Source: Cyclaneusma minus (Eukaryota > Ascomycota > Leotiomycetes > Marthamycetales > Marthamycetaceae). Taken from it: a stretch of 64,000 nt of DNA. A model generated the notes under the pieces. That model ran no database searches. It worked only from the letters and a program-made list of their open reading frames with translations, and was not told the origin of the DNA. Below, piece by piece: positions 32,265 through 42,915 of this stretch. The translations under genes and the position numbers were made by a program. Positions within the stretch are counted from its first letter, which is position 1. Every line of letters begins with the position of its first letter. The stretch spans positions 689,870 to 753,869 of the forward strand of contig JAKZHN010000010.1 of NCBI GenBank assembly GCA_037179335.1, in the 5' to 3' direction.

Positions 32265-33165
32265 GGTCGAAAATTTCGTGGAATTTAGGACGAGGATGGA
32301 GGCAGCGAGGGTCTTCGATGGAGTCGTTGATGTTGCGCGGTGCTTGAGGGTGTGGAAGTAGTATTGGCGAGGGTGTGTGTTGGCGGCGGTTTTGCTGCTT
32401 GCAGCTTGGTGGTGGTGGCGGGTGGAAAGCGGGTGTGTGAGGGTATCTTGAAGTACGATGAGTGAAGAGTACTTGAGATGAATGTAGTATCAGTACGAAA
32501 CGATGAAGCTTCTACTAGTGAGTCTCGGAGGATGACTTTGTCGAGATAACGAGAGAAGAGAAGCTTCTCCCAAACGAATGTACTCTTAAATAATCAGCAC
32601 ATCGTGCCTTCTGCTCTTCATCAGAGTTGCTTCATCTTCACAAAGCAGAAAGGACCCCCACGCCAGACATCTGCATTGCTCTTCACGACTCTTGCACAGA
32701 ACAAGTTACATCACGTTGATCTCTACGAAGCAAAGCAAATATATTGAAGCAGGTACCTAGTTTTTGAAATGATGTGACTGGTAATAATTGTAAATGACGA
32801 ATCTACCAGATTGGCTGAGAGGAAGTTCAAGTCTTTCCTGGTGTCGCTTTTGTTATCGATGCTCGGGTGCCGATAGTCCAATGCGAGCTCGTGTTGTCAC
32901 CCGCACCTGGTGGGCCACTCACAAAGCGACCCCGCGCATGTATTTCGCCTCGTGATCGACTTTGTTCCTTGCAGCTGATGCACCGCAGCTGTTACTTAGG
33001 CATACGAAAGGTTATCACCGCAAGCCTTTGAACAAAACCTGCCCTTCCCAGGTGCCAGGTCGCTGCTGTCTCACTTCCACCACACAACAACCCTGATCTC
33101 CACGCCCTTCGGTGTGTGTCTCACGATCAATACCTGTCCCTTAAGAAACGAGGCTGTTGATAAAC
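32265..33165. other. Divergent intergenic between rpb9 and pin1
   Basis: 900 bp, no gene; promoters of both neighbours. Part of 32,780-32,880 looked tRNA-like at first but does not fold into a cloverleaf. Confidence 0.55.
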
Positions 33166-33889
33166 ATGGTGAGTACAAGGCTGATGATCTCCGTGCCAAC
33201 TTTGTTTTTTATGCACCACCAACTAACAAGAATGTATCCAACAGGCTGACGCTGGATTACCACCTGGCTGGGAGGTCCGCCACTCCAACTCCAAGAACCT
33301 GCCCTACTACTTCAACGCCCAGGAGAAAGCGTCGAGATGGGAGCCCCCCGCCGGCACCGACACCGAGAAGCTCAAGAAGTACATGGCCGCCAACCACACC
33401 GCCCATGACATCCGTCCCGAGCTGGCTGGTGTCAATGGCGGCCACGAGGGCAAGATCCGTGCCGCTCACTTGCTGGTCAAGCACAAGGACAGTCGCCGAC
33501 CAAGCAGCTGGCGTGAAGTGAGCTTTCCGTCCTTTCGCCCGAAGACCATCGCTCCTTGCTGATCAACTTGCTTCTAGCCCGTGGTTACGCGAACCAAAGA
33601 CCAAGCCATGGCCATAATTCTCGGCCACGAGCAGCGCATTCGTAGTGGTCAAGACTCTCTTGGCGAGCTCGCCACGCTCGAGTCCGACTGCAGCAGTGCC
33701 AGGAAGAGGGGCGACTTGGGATACTTTGGCCACGGCGATATGCAGAAGGAGTTTGAGGAGGCTGCTTTTGCTCTCAAGCCTGGTGAGATGAGCAAGGTGG
33801 TGGAAACCGCTTCAGGTCTCCACTTGATTGAAAGGTATGGCCATGTAGTATGATACGCGCACTTGACTGGAATACTAACAAACAGATGA
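33166..33889 (+). CDS. pin1: Parvulin-type peptidyl-prolyl isomerase Pin1/Ess1
   Basis: Exons 33166-33168, 33245-33517, 33578-33834 and 33886-33889 give 178 residues. Pin1/Ess1 isomerises phospho-Ser/Thr-Pro bonds, notably in the RNA polymerase II tail. The N-terminal WW domain has LPPGWEVRHSNSKNLPYYFN and WEPP. The rotamase domain has KIRAAHLLVKHKDSRRPSSWRE (the SRRPSSW phosphate-binding loop), SDCSSARKRGDLGYFGHG, MQKEFEEAAFALKPGEMS and SGLHLIER. The first exon codes only the initiator Met, and the last exon is 4 nt that complete Arg and the stop. Removing the last intron (ACTAAC branch site, CAG end) ends the protein at LIER, where relatives end; read-through would add YGHVV. Confidence 0.92.
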
Positions 33890-36037
33890 TAGACTGGACT
33901 AAGCCATTTTGCTTGGGAGGTGCTGGCGGGCGTTTCTTATCTTGCTGAGAAAATCCAGGTGGCTTAATATGGGAGGTTAAGAGTGATTGAACGGTGGCTA
34001 CAATCATTTACCAACGGCAGGCCCGCCGTGAACAAAGTCTGTACCAAAAAGTCGGCTTTTCAGAGCATGGAATTCGCAAGAACTACTCTGATTTTGACGT
34101 CTCTGCAATGATCTTTCATCTTGATCGCAGCACTATTCGATCAACACCTACCTTAGCTGTACTAAGAAACCATTTACGTACCTCGTGCTTCGCTGCTTTC
34201 ATGCTTCGTTGCTTCGTTGCTTCGTTGCTTGCATGGCACGAACTTGATACTCGAATGAATCCACGAACTGCCTGCTTCAGTGCGTATCACGATGTTTCGA
34301 AACAGCCTCAGCCTTAACCGCCAAACATTCTCCAGGCACTTGAAACACCAACATCCCGGGTTCCCGGAACCTTCAAACCAGTATTCAGGGCCCAGCTCAT
34401 GTGGATAACGTGACATCGCATAAGTGGGCAGGTTGACGTGGTGACAACTTACGACCTACCCCAGTACCTGCACTAGGAGCCGCCGTCCGAGAGGCTACAT
34501 CTAGCATCCTAGCCCGTAAACTCCATTCTGCATTCTCCGTGCATGCACAGTCACTAAGCCTCCACCAGGCGGTCCAGGCCCTCCTTTGCTGTGCCGCACC
34601 AGCCTCTTGTGACAGTCTAGAGGGCGGAAAGCGAATAGAACAGGCGCTGTCAGTAAATTCCGAAATCAGGGACAAGAAACAGGCGAACTTCGCGCCGGCC
34701 CGTTCCAAGTCTTCCCATGTCCAGGGATGGCGTGTCTATTTTCAGACGATGGGGGCCGAGAATCATATGGCGATCGATCATATGGCGATTTTCCGGACTT
34801 CTTCGGCAGGTCATCGTCTCGCATCAGCGCCGGTTCTGCTTTCGACCGAAGGGCAAAGACTATCCGGTGCAGGGAAAAACGATTTGCCGGTCACCCGCCG
34901 AAATGCCGATCGACGTAGAGTCGTTTGCCCTATTTTGCTCGCTTGCGAAAAGTCAATAATTTACTAAGCAATTACTAAGCAAAATCCCCAGCCACAGCCA
35001 CAGCCACAATTAGCTATAGCCAATTAGTCAGTCAATTATAGCCAGCTATAATTTGTATAATTTTCGGATTCGCGACGTAGAAAAAAAGCGAAACTTTCAA
35101 TCAAAGGAGCGGTTGCAAAAGTATAGTATTTTAATTTATAGTATTATATATTTTTTTGCGCACCGATAGTCAATTGAAAGCACGGCGCGCCGTGCACAGT
35201 ATCTGTTTCTGGTTCTCAGCGTCTCCGGCGGATGACCAGTAAAGCGAATGCGGGTACCTTAGCGACAAGCGCAGGCGCGCTTCGGCTTCCTCTTCTGCTC
35301 CCCCGATGTCTCAAAACTCAGCCTGCATCGCGGCCAGAATACAGCCACGCGCCCACAGAACCGCGTCAAAGACGGAGATCGACCAGGCAGAAGCTGAGGA
35401 TGTGGAACCGCGTCCTCGAGTCTGCGAGAATGAGTACCCAAGTGGAGGTACCGCTCTGCCCTGCGGCTGTGCGAGAGGTACATGCAGTCATGTATCCTGG
35501 TCAGTCCGCCGCTGGTCCACTTCAACTGTGACAGTTGAACATACCTCTTCTGTCCCTGTGTGAACTCCTACACCCCCGTTTCCTGTCATCCTCCTAGGCT
35601 ATAAGTTCTTTAGCATCCCCCGCATTCCTGTCAGATTGCCTGACATCGCATAATCCCCCGCCAAAGCCTCTTTATGCATATCTGAACGTCGACATCGGCA
35701 TCTTATTTGAGTTGGTTTCATTTACTGCCAGGGCAACTGGAGAACGCATTACCTACTACCAGATATCTCATCATTCTAGCTGGCTGTCATCTCCCTCACA
35801 ATCTCCCTCTTTGATATATACTCCTCTGCTCGCTGTACCCTCTCTTCATGTCCCTTGTTCGAACACCACTTCTGTTACTATTCGCTGAAGACATCGGCGA
35901 CTGATATCCCCTGCGACTTGGATCACGCGCATCCACACCAGTCCATTCGCATACACACCCTCTGTTGCCACATCTTGGCCCAGCCAGTCCTAGTCTCTCT
36001 CTTCTATCCACTTCAACTTCCATACAACACCGTCACT
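33890..36037. other. Gene-free stretch between pin1 and the disordered-protein gene
   Basis: 2.1 kb without a supported gene. It contains short tandem words (CTTCGTTG near 34,200; GATCATATGGC twice near 34,760), CAGCCA repeats at about 34,990, an AT-rich patch 35,000-35,160 and a perfect 16 bp palindrome GCACGGCGCGCCGTGC at 35180-35195. About 180 bp of the frame is open before the next start codon, with pyrimidine-rich sequence, likely a 5' leader. Confidence 0.5.
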
Positions 36038-37519
36038 ATGTGTGTCACGAACATCTTCATCGACCGTTACCCCGACGGTCGAGACGTCGAGTATGAGCGG
36101 CTCGTCTTCTGCAAATATAGCCGTGAAGACGTCCCCTGCTCCGGGCACTATGCCATCGAGCACAAACCACGCCGAATCCGACCCGGCGACTACTCAGCCA
36201 GAGAAATCCTATCCTACGCTTCGCCCCCTGCCCCGGCTGCACGTCCTCCCCAAAACATGCAGACTGCCCCTCTCTCATCTGAATCCTCGCCCCGCGCGTC
36301 CTACATTGAGCCTCTCCCAGCTGATGAGCCGCCACAGCCCCGACGCTCGAGTGCCTACACCAGCCGTCTAGACCCCTTCCGCGCATCCTCTCGCCGCCAT
36401 CACAAACAAGAGCGAGTCGTCTATGCAGACGCATCGCACACTCCCAAAGACAATCCTCGCTCCTTGCGTCCCAACTCCTGGGTCCCCGCTGCCGGGGCAC
36501 CAATAACCCCATCCGCATCCCCACCTCGAGTCACCTTCGCCAACGATACCAAAGATGTCGACACCCGCCCCATCGTCATCAACGCTCCCCGCTCCAGCCC
36601 ACGAGTCGTCGACGAGCGCTCCGACCGCTCGCGCTCTCCCCTGCCACTATCACAGTCACAGGCGCGCGACCGTACCCCCCTACGCCCCTACCCCGCCGCC
36701 GATGCAACTGCTGCTTTGCTAGTCGGCGACGAGGCTGCTGAGCGTGCTGAAAGACGCAGACGACATGATGAGGAGATTCGCCGACGCCCTGCTGTGCCAA
36801 GAGCGCCGCGCCCTCTGTCTGTGCCTAACGCACCACGACAAGGAGGTGCCCCTGAGGGCCCCTCGGGGCAACCAAGACAAGAATGTTCTCCTAAGGGAAG
36901 GCCGGTGTCTTGGGCGCCTTCAGCTGGCCCACCAGCAGGACGCCGCCGTTCCCTAATCGTACAAGACAATGGCAGGCTTCAAGTCGTAGTTGACAACGAG
37001 CCCATGGCCATCCAAGACACCCCCGTCAAAATCAACTTGCGCAACAGCGCATGGTCAGGATTTCAGGAAGACCCACGAGACAGGCGCGAGAAATCCAGGG
37101 CTCGGCAAATATCTATGGAGCAGCGAGAGGGATGGGACAAAGTGCTAGAGAAAGAAGGAGCCTGCAAGACAGAGAAGGAGAGAGGATGGGAGCGAGTGTT
37201 GGAGATGAATAAGGGGTCTGAGAGGCGCTTGGAGAAGGAGAGAGAATCGAAGTTGGAGCGGGAGATGGAGGAGTTGCGATCGAGGCTGAAGCAGAGGCAG
37301 AGTAGACAGAGCTGGATGGTGGAGAGGGCGGAGCAGGGGAGGGGGAGCCAGCATGGCAGGAAGCAGTCGGTTGTTTATGATGACTGGATGGGGAGGGTGG
37401 AGCAGGGGAGGGGGGGAAAGGGGGGCAGGTGGCAGTCGGTTGTTAATGATGAGTGGATGGGGAGGATGGAGCAGGGGAGGGGGGGGAAGGGGGGCAGGTG
37501 GCAGTCGGTTTGTATATGA
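36038..37519 (+). CDS. Conserved-type fungal hypothetical protein, disordered, with C-terminal tandem repeats
   Basis: Intronless, 493 residues from the Met of MCVTNIFIDRYPDGRDVEYER, a kind of N-terminus seen in many small fungal proteins of unknown role; the frame is open for 61 codons upstream but that part does not look like protein. The N-terminal 60 residues contain several Cys/His (CKYSREDVPCSGHYAIEH). Then come a long Pro/Ser/Arg-rich disordered region, a charged helical stretch (about 350-430, rich in E/K/R, probable coiled coil) and about three copies of a 21-residue unit containing DWMGRVEQGRGGKGG at the C-terminus. No domain is recognised and no function is offered. Nuclear or scaffold roles would be guesses. 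Confidence 0.68.
   Translation: MCVTNIFIDRYPDGRDVEYERLVFCKYSREDVPCSGHYAIEHKPRRIRPGDYSAREILSYASPPAPAARPPQNMQTAPLSSESSPRASYIEPLPADEPPQPRRSSAYTSRLDPFRASSRRHHKQERVVYADASHTPKDNPRSLRPNSWVPAAGAPITPSASPPRVTFANDTKDVDTRPIVINAPRSSPRVVDERSDRSRSPLPLSQSQARDRTPLRPYPAADATAALLVGDEAAERAERRRRHDEEIRRRPAVPRAPRPLSVPNAPRQGGAPEGPSGQPRQECSPKGRPVSWAPSAGPPAGRRRSLIVQDNGRLQVVVDNEPMAIQDTPVKINLRNSAWSGFQEDPRDRREKSRARQISMEQREGWDKVLEKEGACKTEKERGWERVLEMNKGSERRLEKERESKLEREMEELRSRLKQRQSRQSWMVERAEQGRGSQHGRKQSVVYDDWMGRVEQGRGGKGGRWQSVVNDEWMGRMEQGRGGKGGRWQSVCI
37311..37510 (+). repeat. 63-bp G-rich tandem repeat at the end of the hypothetical gene
   Basis: Units contain GGAGCAGGGGAGGGGGG and GGCAGGTGGCAGTCGGTTGT. Two units are almost identical and a third (the first) is more diverged. 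The unit is a multiple of three. Several G-runs on the coding strand could form G-quadruplexes. Confidence 0.75.
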
Positions 37520-37867
37520 TGAGTGGGGTGTGATATGAGGGTGGGTGTTTACATTTCTGTGCCTGGGGGCTTTGGACGCGAAGTTTTGCGTTGGCTGTGT
37601 TAATGGGATATATGGGTAATGATTGATATGATTTTATAGATATATGCTTTATAGATGGGATCTACTAACGCCACAACGGACTTTTCATTATTTCAGAACG
37701 CCTAGCCTACCTTAGATAAAAATTTCATAAAATTCAATTTTAAAGCTTTTTACTCCATTTTTTACTATTTTATAAATTAAAAGTAGGGCTATTCTAAAAA
37801 AAACACGTTTGCGGCGGGCTGGCCTGTGGCGCTAGCCTGCGGCGCTTGTTATTTTATTATAAAATAT
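37520..37867. other. AT-rich flank before the Mutator-like element
   Basis: No gene. Composition becomes AT-rich from about 37,680, apart from a GC-rich patch with GGCGGGCTGG and GGCGCTAGCC near 37,810. The same AT-rich DNA resumes after the element at 38,555. Confidence 0.55.
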
Positions 37868-37876
37868 TTGAAATAA

Positions 37877-38545
37877 CGGTAATTTACTGCCATGCCACAA
37901 AAACTTTTCGATATTACCGGCATGCCATACTAATTTTGCCACATGCCATAAAAGCACGCTGGTTTCCGCAAATTATTAAAATATAAATATAGGCAATTTT
38001 TAAAAAAAAAATACAATTGTATTTATCAAATTTAAAAGCTAAACCTTATAATTCGGATCTAAAATATTTAAAAAATCGCTTATTTAATAAAGAGAAATAA
38101 GTCTAAACTTGAATAAATGCAAATGCAAACTACCGGTATGCCATAATTTGCAAATTTGTGGCATATTAGTAATTATATATTTTTTAAAATAAATATATAT
38201 TCTAATTTAAAATATCCTAGTTTTTATATATTTGTATTTAAAATAATAATAAACGGATTTTTAAACAAGTATTAATAAAATTTGGCAAAAAATAAATCAC
38301 TGCCATGCCATTATTTTATTTGGGGCTTTTATAAATAGGTTTAAAATATATTTACATATTTTATAATAATTCTTTTTAAAAACTTATTTTATTATTTTGC
38401 AATAATTAAAAAAACAAAGCTTTTACCTTAATATTTGAATTTTAACGAAGTTTTTAAAAAATCATGGCATGCCGGTAATAAATGAAATTTGCTATGGCAT
38501 GGCGGTAATATTGAAATTTTTTTATGGCATCCCAGTAAATTACCG
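37877..38545. mobile_element. Non-autonomous Mutator-like element (MULE/MITE), 669 bp
   Basis: Both ends read CGGTAATTTACTG inwards, and inverted arms continue for about 90 bp with repeated TACCGGCATGCCATA-type words. Nine bases TTGAAATAA lie directly outside each end (37868-37876 and 38546-38554), the duplication length of Mutator-like elements. About eight copies of the TACYGSCATGCCA word occur, in the left half facing one way and in the right half the other, suggesting transposase-binding sites. The interior is AT-rich and has no frame. Confidence 0.85.
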
Positions 38546-38618
38546 TTGAAATAATTAGATATTTAATTATAATCTATATTATTTTTAATAAGTTTAGATA
38601 TAATCTATTTTATTATTC

Positions 38619-39660
38619 TTGAGATATGAGTTTTTGAGTTACCCAAACACTATGACTTACCTTCGAAGAGTCACACAAATCATAAATGGCCAGATTTGCC
38701 ATCGAAATCTAGCAGTGGACGTCTCCCAATACGCTGTTCCCCCAGAGAGCTACGATCCTCTCTCCCAGGCACAGATCACCATATTCTTCTCTTCTGGTGC
38801 GTCTGCCACACGCTCGCAATGCGACAAACTCGCTTCCGAACTGCTTGGGGGTTATGTTGCTGCTACGCCTGTGCAGGGCGGGAGTAGCTACACCGTAGAA
38901 AGCCCCAACGCCCCCAAGGCTGAAGCTAAAGCAGTTCAGTTTCGCGCCCTGAAAGTTGATGTGACACCGCTATGTTGGGCGCGTTAAGCATGTTTATGGA
39001 GAGTTTGTACCGGGATGTGAGGACTGTGGTGTGATAGGAGAAGGGGCTTGGGGGAGCTGAAGGGGATGGAGGGAAGCTGCATGTTTGTGTTTGGGAGAGG
39101 GTGGAGGGGTGGCTTTTTGTCGGGTGAGGAGGGAGATGTTTGCGTGTGATGAGGAGAGTGAGAAGAGGCTAAGTGTGATTGTGAAAGATCTTGCCAAGTC
39201 AGTTGAGTTTAATACAAGTACTACTTTTGCAAGAGTCCTGTGACCTTTGTCTTACTTTCTTTGCCTTAGCGTTACCTTCTATTACAGTATTGGCCTCTAA
39301 CGACTCTTTGAAGGGTTTTGGCAAAAGGGTGGGTCAATAGCACCGCTACTATGAAAGAGGCGGTGCCGGAGGGCTTACAGGCACAATATGCCACGGTTCT
39401 GCATACGCTCGAGGCAGAGCTTCCAGAAAGTCTATGTCCGACTATCAATCACGTGCGCCAAAACCTGCCACTGCTTTCGTCCGTCCTACCCCTTTGTTGT
39501 CCAACACGGCGATTTCCTGGAGAACAACTTCCATGTCAAGCCAGAACGTGGTCACATCACGGGCGTCGTAGTTTGGGCCGAAGGCCAAGTCGCTCCCTAT
39601 GGTATGTCGCTCGGTGCATTGGAAATTGTAGATGGGTGTTCAGACGTCGCGTAATTGGCT
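38619..39660 (+). pseudogene. Aminoglycoside-phosphotransferase (APH)-family kinase-like pseudogene
   Basis: Two blocks look like a fungal APH-domain protein. The first is an N-terminal part in frame at 38640-38987 (QIINGQICHRNLAVDVSQYAV, SQCDKLASELLGG). The second is a C-terminal part at 39318-39654 with the catalytic loop HGDFLENNFHV and HITGVVVWAE. Between them the frame is broken: it stops at 38985 in the middle of conserved-looking sequence, and the continuation (VYGEFVPGC) is in another frame with later stops. In the C-terminal part the metal-binding Asp expected in a VDW-type motif is Val. Family members phosphorylate small molecules or are of unknown role. It lies beside a transposon in AT-rich DNA, consistent with decay. 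Calling it a gene with unusual introns is possible but less likely. Confidence 0.65.
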
Positions 39661-40195
39661 TTTCCACCGTTGTCATAAACGCTTGCGACAAGTCTTCTGG
39701 GATACTCGTGAGAGCGAGATTGGAGAGATTGAGGAAGAAGATAGGAGAGCGATGGAGGTTGAGAGGTTGTTGGGATTGTTGATGGTGCATATGTGGTCAT
39801 CACTGGAAGGAAGAGATGTCGGGGGTTTATCTGGAGAGGCTCATTCTATGATTCTCCATTCTACAACAGATAGCTAGGTAATCTGGTCCAGCTTGTACGG
39901 CGTTCCGTCGCAACAATTCGAATATTCTCGATAATGGCTAGAATCTCGAATCACGAATGTATGTCGGAACCCGGTAAGCTTTATAAAGTGAAGCGCGTCC
40001 TGGATTCAAATATTTGTAGATGAACCGAGTTGATAAAATGTAGAACCCTTTTGAAAACGATTTGTATTGGGACCTACCTGTTATTTCTCCGTTATGTGGG
40101 AGAAGAACGAGAAGTCCCCAAAAAATTCTCAAGGAGATGAAGTCCGAGTCATACCTGGAAATGGATTCATAAACCCCAAATGCGGAAATTCTAGC

Positions 40196-40314
40196 ACGTA
40201 CGACCATAGACTGAGGAGAATTGGCAAACCCGTCCGCTCTTGCATACACAAGCCTCAGATCGGCAGATTAGTAGTTGGGTGGGTGACCACCAGCGAATAC
40301 CTGCTGTTGTATGT
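40196..40314 (+). rRNA. 5S ribosomal RNA, divergent copy
   Basis: 119 bp beginning ACGTACGACCATAG and ending GCTGTTGTATGT, followed by TTTT. The internal promoter region is intact: CCGTCCGCTC, then GTAGTTGGGTGGGTGACCACC and CAGCGAAT, all near-identical to ascomycete 5S. Helix I can pair (ACGTACGAC with GTTGTATGT). In helix II the usual sequence is replaced by CTGAGG/CCTCAG and in helix V by GCAG/CTGC, so the variant positions change on both sides of the stem. In Pezizomycotina 5S genes are dispersed single copies read by RNA polymerase III, and several sequence types can coexist. Confidence 0.9.
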
Positions 40315-41772
40315 TTTGCCTTTTTGTTCAATCCCGAAATCATTATTCGGGGTCAACTTGTCAATTAGATTCGGAGCGTGGGAGCTGAAAGTTGGGGACT
40401 GCTGAGTTTGGCATGATATATGTTGTCTTCGTTGGCCCTTTGGACGTAGAGATGTTGAAGTTTGTCTGTTGGCGCTGAAGAGGAGACGACGGATTCTGGA
40501 TTAGGGACTGGAGCATTATGGTCACTGGAGCGGCTACTTCAGTTTCGACATTTCACACTAAGCCTTACCAACTTTATTTAGTAGCTCTGAGCTCAGCGGA
40601 GGCGGACACGTTGCTCTGAGTCCCTGGTACTCTACTAACTCCATCCAGCAGCTCAGCGGAGACGGAATCCAAGCCCGTCTGCAAGCGCCCCTGTCAGACA
40701 TCTCGCGGAGGCGGAGAGCCCTACGAGACCAGGAACATGCATAGAGATAGCGGCTAGAACGTTCAGAAAACAGGAAATCAAAGAAGATCCAAGCTGGCTG
40801 GTCCGGAAGTTGAGTCCGCTCCTTCGTCGACGTGCAACAAAAGCTGTCAAATTTGCTTTGGAGAGAAAGGATTGGAGGAGTGGAACGCCTCGGCGGAGTC
40901 GGAGTCGAAGTCCTTTTGTCTCGCGGAGTCGGAATACCTGGGATAGAAAGGCTGGAACGTCGAGATCGTAGCTGAATCGGAGGGACAGAGCTGGCTGGTT
41001 CGGAAGAGAAGTCCGTCTCCTGGGTCGATGTGCAACAAAATGAGGGTAGCTGAGTTTTGGAGGGAGAGGATTGGAGGAGGTGGTTTGGACGGTCTGTAGT
41101 CTACGGGAACCCCTGGTGAGACCAGTGTCAGCTGCTGAGGTTATTGGTAATGGGCAGGAGGGTGCTATCGATACCAGAACCCGTGTTTCGCTTTCTATAG
41201 TCTCTCGATAGGTACTGGGATTCTGATTTGCAAAGCTGTGTGCGAGGTGCTTGTAAGGATTGAAGTGATACTGTGGTCTTGCCACTCCAAAACGACCTGC
41301 ACTTGGACCACAGGCGGACAGTACTGGACTGTTTAGATGTCACTGCTCGCCCCTACTCTGGGGACCACAGATAAGAGAGAGCTGCCGATAAACCAAGCTA
41401 TACAAAGACTATTTCCGTGGATGAGTTATCATGGACAGCTCCAAGCCTCGAATGACTACCTAACGATAACTCAAGACTCTCAACGACAACTAAAGCTTTC
41501 GAGAGCCCCCAGTTTGAGACTCGGGGAGTCGGAAAACCTCCAGCGAAATTCCCGAATGAGTAAGACTGTAAGATAAATTTTTGGTTTCGACGGGACAATC
41601 TTCCAGCCGGTCGTTAGCTCTCGGAACCAAGATTCGCGTATCACAGACCGAAAATTTCTCTATTCTGTCTATATGTAACGCCGCCGCCGCAAACTCTTCA
41701 TTCCCAGCAGCCCCTGAGACCGTACGCACACTGCTCAAAACGGTCAAATTTCCCGCTCCATCCCGTTGCACC
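40315..41772. other. Intergenic with degenerate repeats, between 5S and ribokinase
   Basis: No gene is supported. Between 40,580 and 41,080 the word CGGAGKCGGA recurs at least five times. A unit of about 85 bp starting AGCTGGCTGGT is present at 40,791-40,878 and again at 40,988-41,079. The long minus frame there (40653-41285) looks like a by-product of the repeats. This may be a decayed transposon or gene. Confidence 0.5.
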
Positions 41773-42915
41773 TCACGAAGAAGCAGCCACATCGACTTCA
41801 TCCGCCCACGGAATCGCACTCTGCGCCCCCCTCTTCTCCACCGTCCTCCCCGCAGCCTTACACGCCCACCTCACTACCGCCACCATATCCCACCTCCCCT
41901 CCTCCTTTTCATCCCCTTCCATCCCGCCCATACCATCTATCCCACCAACAACACCCACCGCATATCCTCCCACAAAAGTATCCCCCGCAGCCGTCGTGTC
42001 AACCACCTTTTCCACCTTCTCCGCTGGCACAAGCCCTCCCTTTCCAACCCCGTCGCTCCACCATGCCCCTTTACTACCTAGCGTCACAACCACAAACTTC
42101 ACTCCTTTTTTAACAAAGCCATCGGAGACACTTTGCCAGTTGACGTTTCCCGTATCAGCAAAGTCCTCTGGATTTTTGCCAGATAGTAGAGCTGCTTCTG
42201 ACTCATTTAGGATTAGGTGGGTGACGAGGGGCCAGATTTTATCAGGAAGCTCGACAGCTGGTGCGGGGTTCAGGAGGGTGGGAATACCAGCGGAATGCGC
42301 TGTGAGGAGGATTTGCAGCACGGTTGGGAGGGGGATCTCAAGTTGCAGAATTACCAGATCGGGGTTGGGGGGCTTGGGATTGTCTGCAGTGGTGAATGCC
42401 GGGAGGAATGAGGATGGTGATGTGAATTGGGTGGGCTGGAGGGTGGAGTTGGCGCCGGGTGTAATCAAAATGCGATTTTCGCCGGTGGATGATTCGACGA
42501 TAATTACGGCTGTGCCGGTGGGTTGATCGGGGATCCGGGAGACTGAGGAGCAGTCGATGGAGCAGGAGTGGAGGGACTGGAGGAGGGGTTGGGCTAGGGC
42601 GTCTTCTCCGAGAGCGCCGACCATGCGGACGGTGATGGATGGGCGAGATGGGACGGGAAGAGGGTTTGAAGAGGGGGGCGAGACGGCGGAGGTTGGGGGT
42701 ACAGAAATTGAGGGGGTACGAGGAGGGCCAGGAGGAGCTATGGGGTTAGGACGGGAAAGGCGGGCGCAGGCGACGGCTTGGTTGGCGCCTTTCCCACCGG
42801 GGCCGGTGGTGAATGAGGATGCGGTGAGCGTTTCGCCGGCGCTGGGCATGCGGGGGGTCGTGGTTACGAGGTCGGCGTTGAGGGAGCCGATGACGGTTAC
42901 GGTTTTGGAAGGCAT
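41773..42915 (-). CDS. rbsK: Ribokinase (PfkB family)
   Basis: Intronless, 380 residues. Ribokinase phosphorylates D-ribose at O5 with ATP, in the cytosol. It starts with TVTVIGSLNADLVTTTPRMPSAGETL, the ribokinase N-terminus. It has the glycine-rich substrate loop TGPGGKGANQAVACARL, and near the C-terminus the anion-hole motif DTTAAGD (306-312) with D312 as catalytic base, followed by FVGGYAVG. Asn/Asp-rich NLILNESEAALL-type sequence (LILNESEAALLSGK) precedes it. It is longer than bacterial ribokinase (about 310) because of Pro/Ser-rich inserts at about 55-90, common in fungi. The neighbouring adh gene is far away and there is no sugar operon context. Confidence 0.92.
   Translation of the reverse strand: MPSKTVTVIGSLNADLVTTTPRMPSAGETLTASSFTTGPGGKGANQAVACARLSRPNPIAPPGPPRTPSISVPPTSAVSPPSSNPLPVPSRPSITVRMVGALGEDALAQPLLQSLHSCSIDCSSVSRIPDQPTGTAVIIVESSTGENRILITPGANSTLQPTQFTSPSSFLPAFTTADNPKPPNPDLVILQLEIPLPTVLQILLTAHSAGIPTLLNPAPAVELPDKIWPLVTHLILNESEAALLSGKNPEDFADTGNVNWQSVSDGFVKKGVKFVVVTLGSKGAWWSDGVGKGGLVPAEKVEKVVDTTAAGDTFVGGYAVGVVGGIDGMGGMEGDEKEEGRWDMVAVVRWACKAAGRTVEKRGAQSAIPWADEVDVAASS

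Noticed and set aside
34750..35200. Possible small transposon in the AT-rich patch between pin1 and the hypothetical gene
   Set aside because: Short tandem words and one 16 bp palindrome are present, but I found no terminal repeats or target duplication.
36057..36969. Antisense frames opposite the disordered-protein gene
   Set aside because: They mirror the GC-rich coding strand and have no domain or start context.
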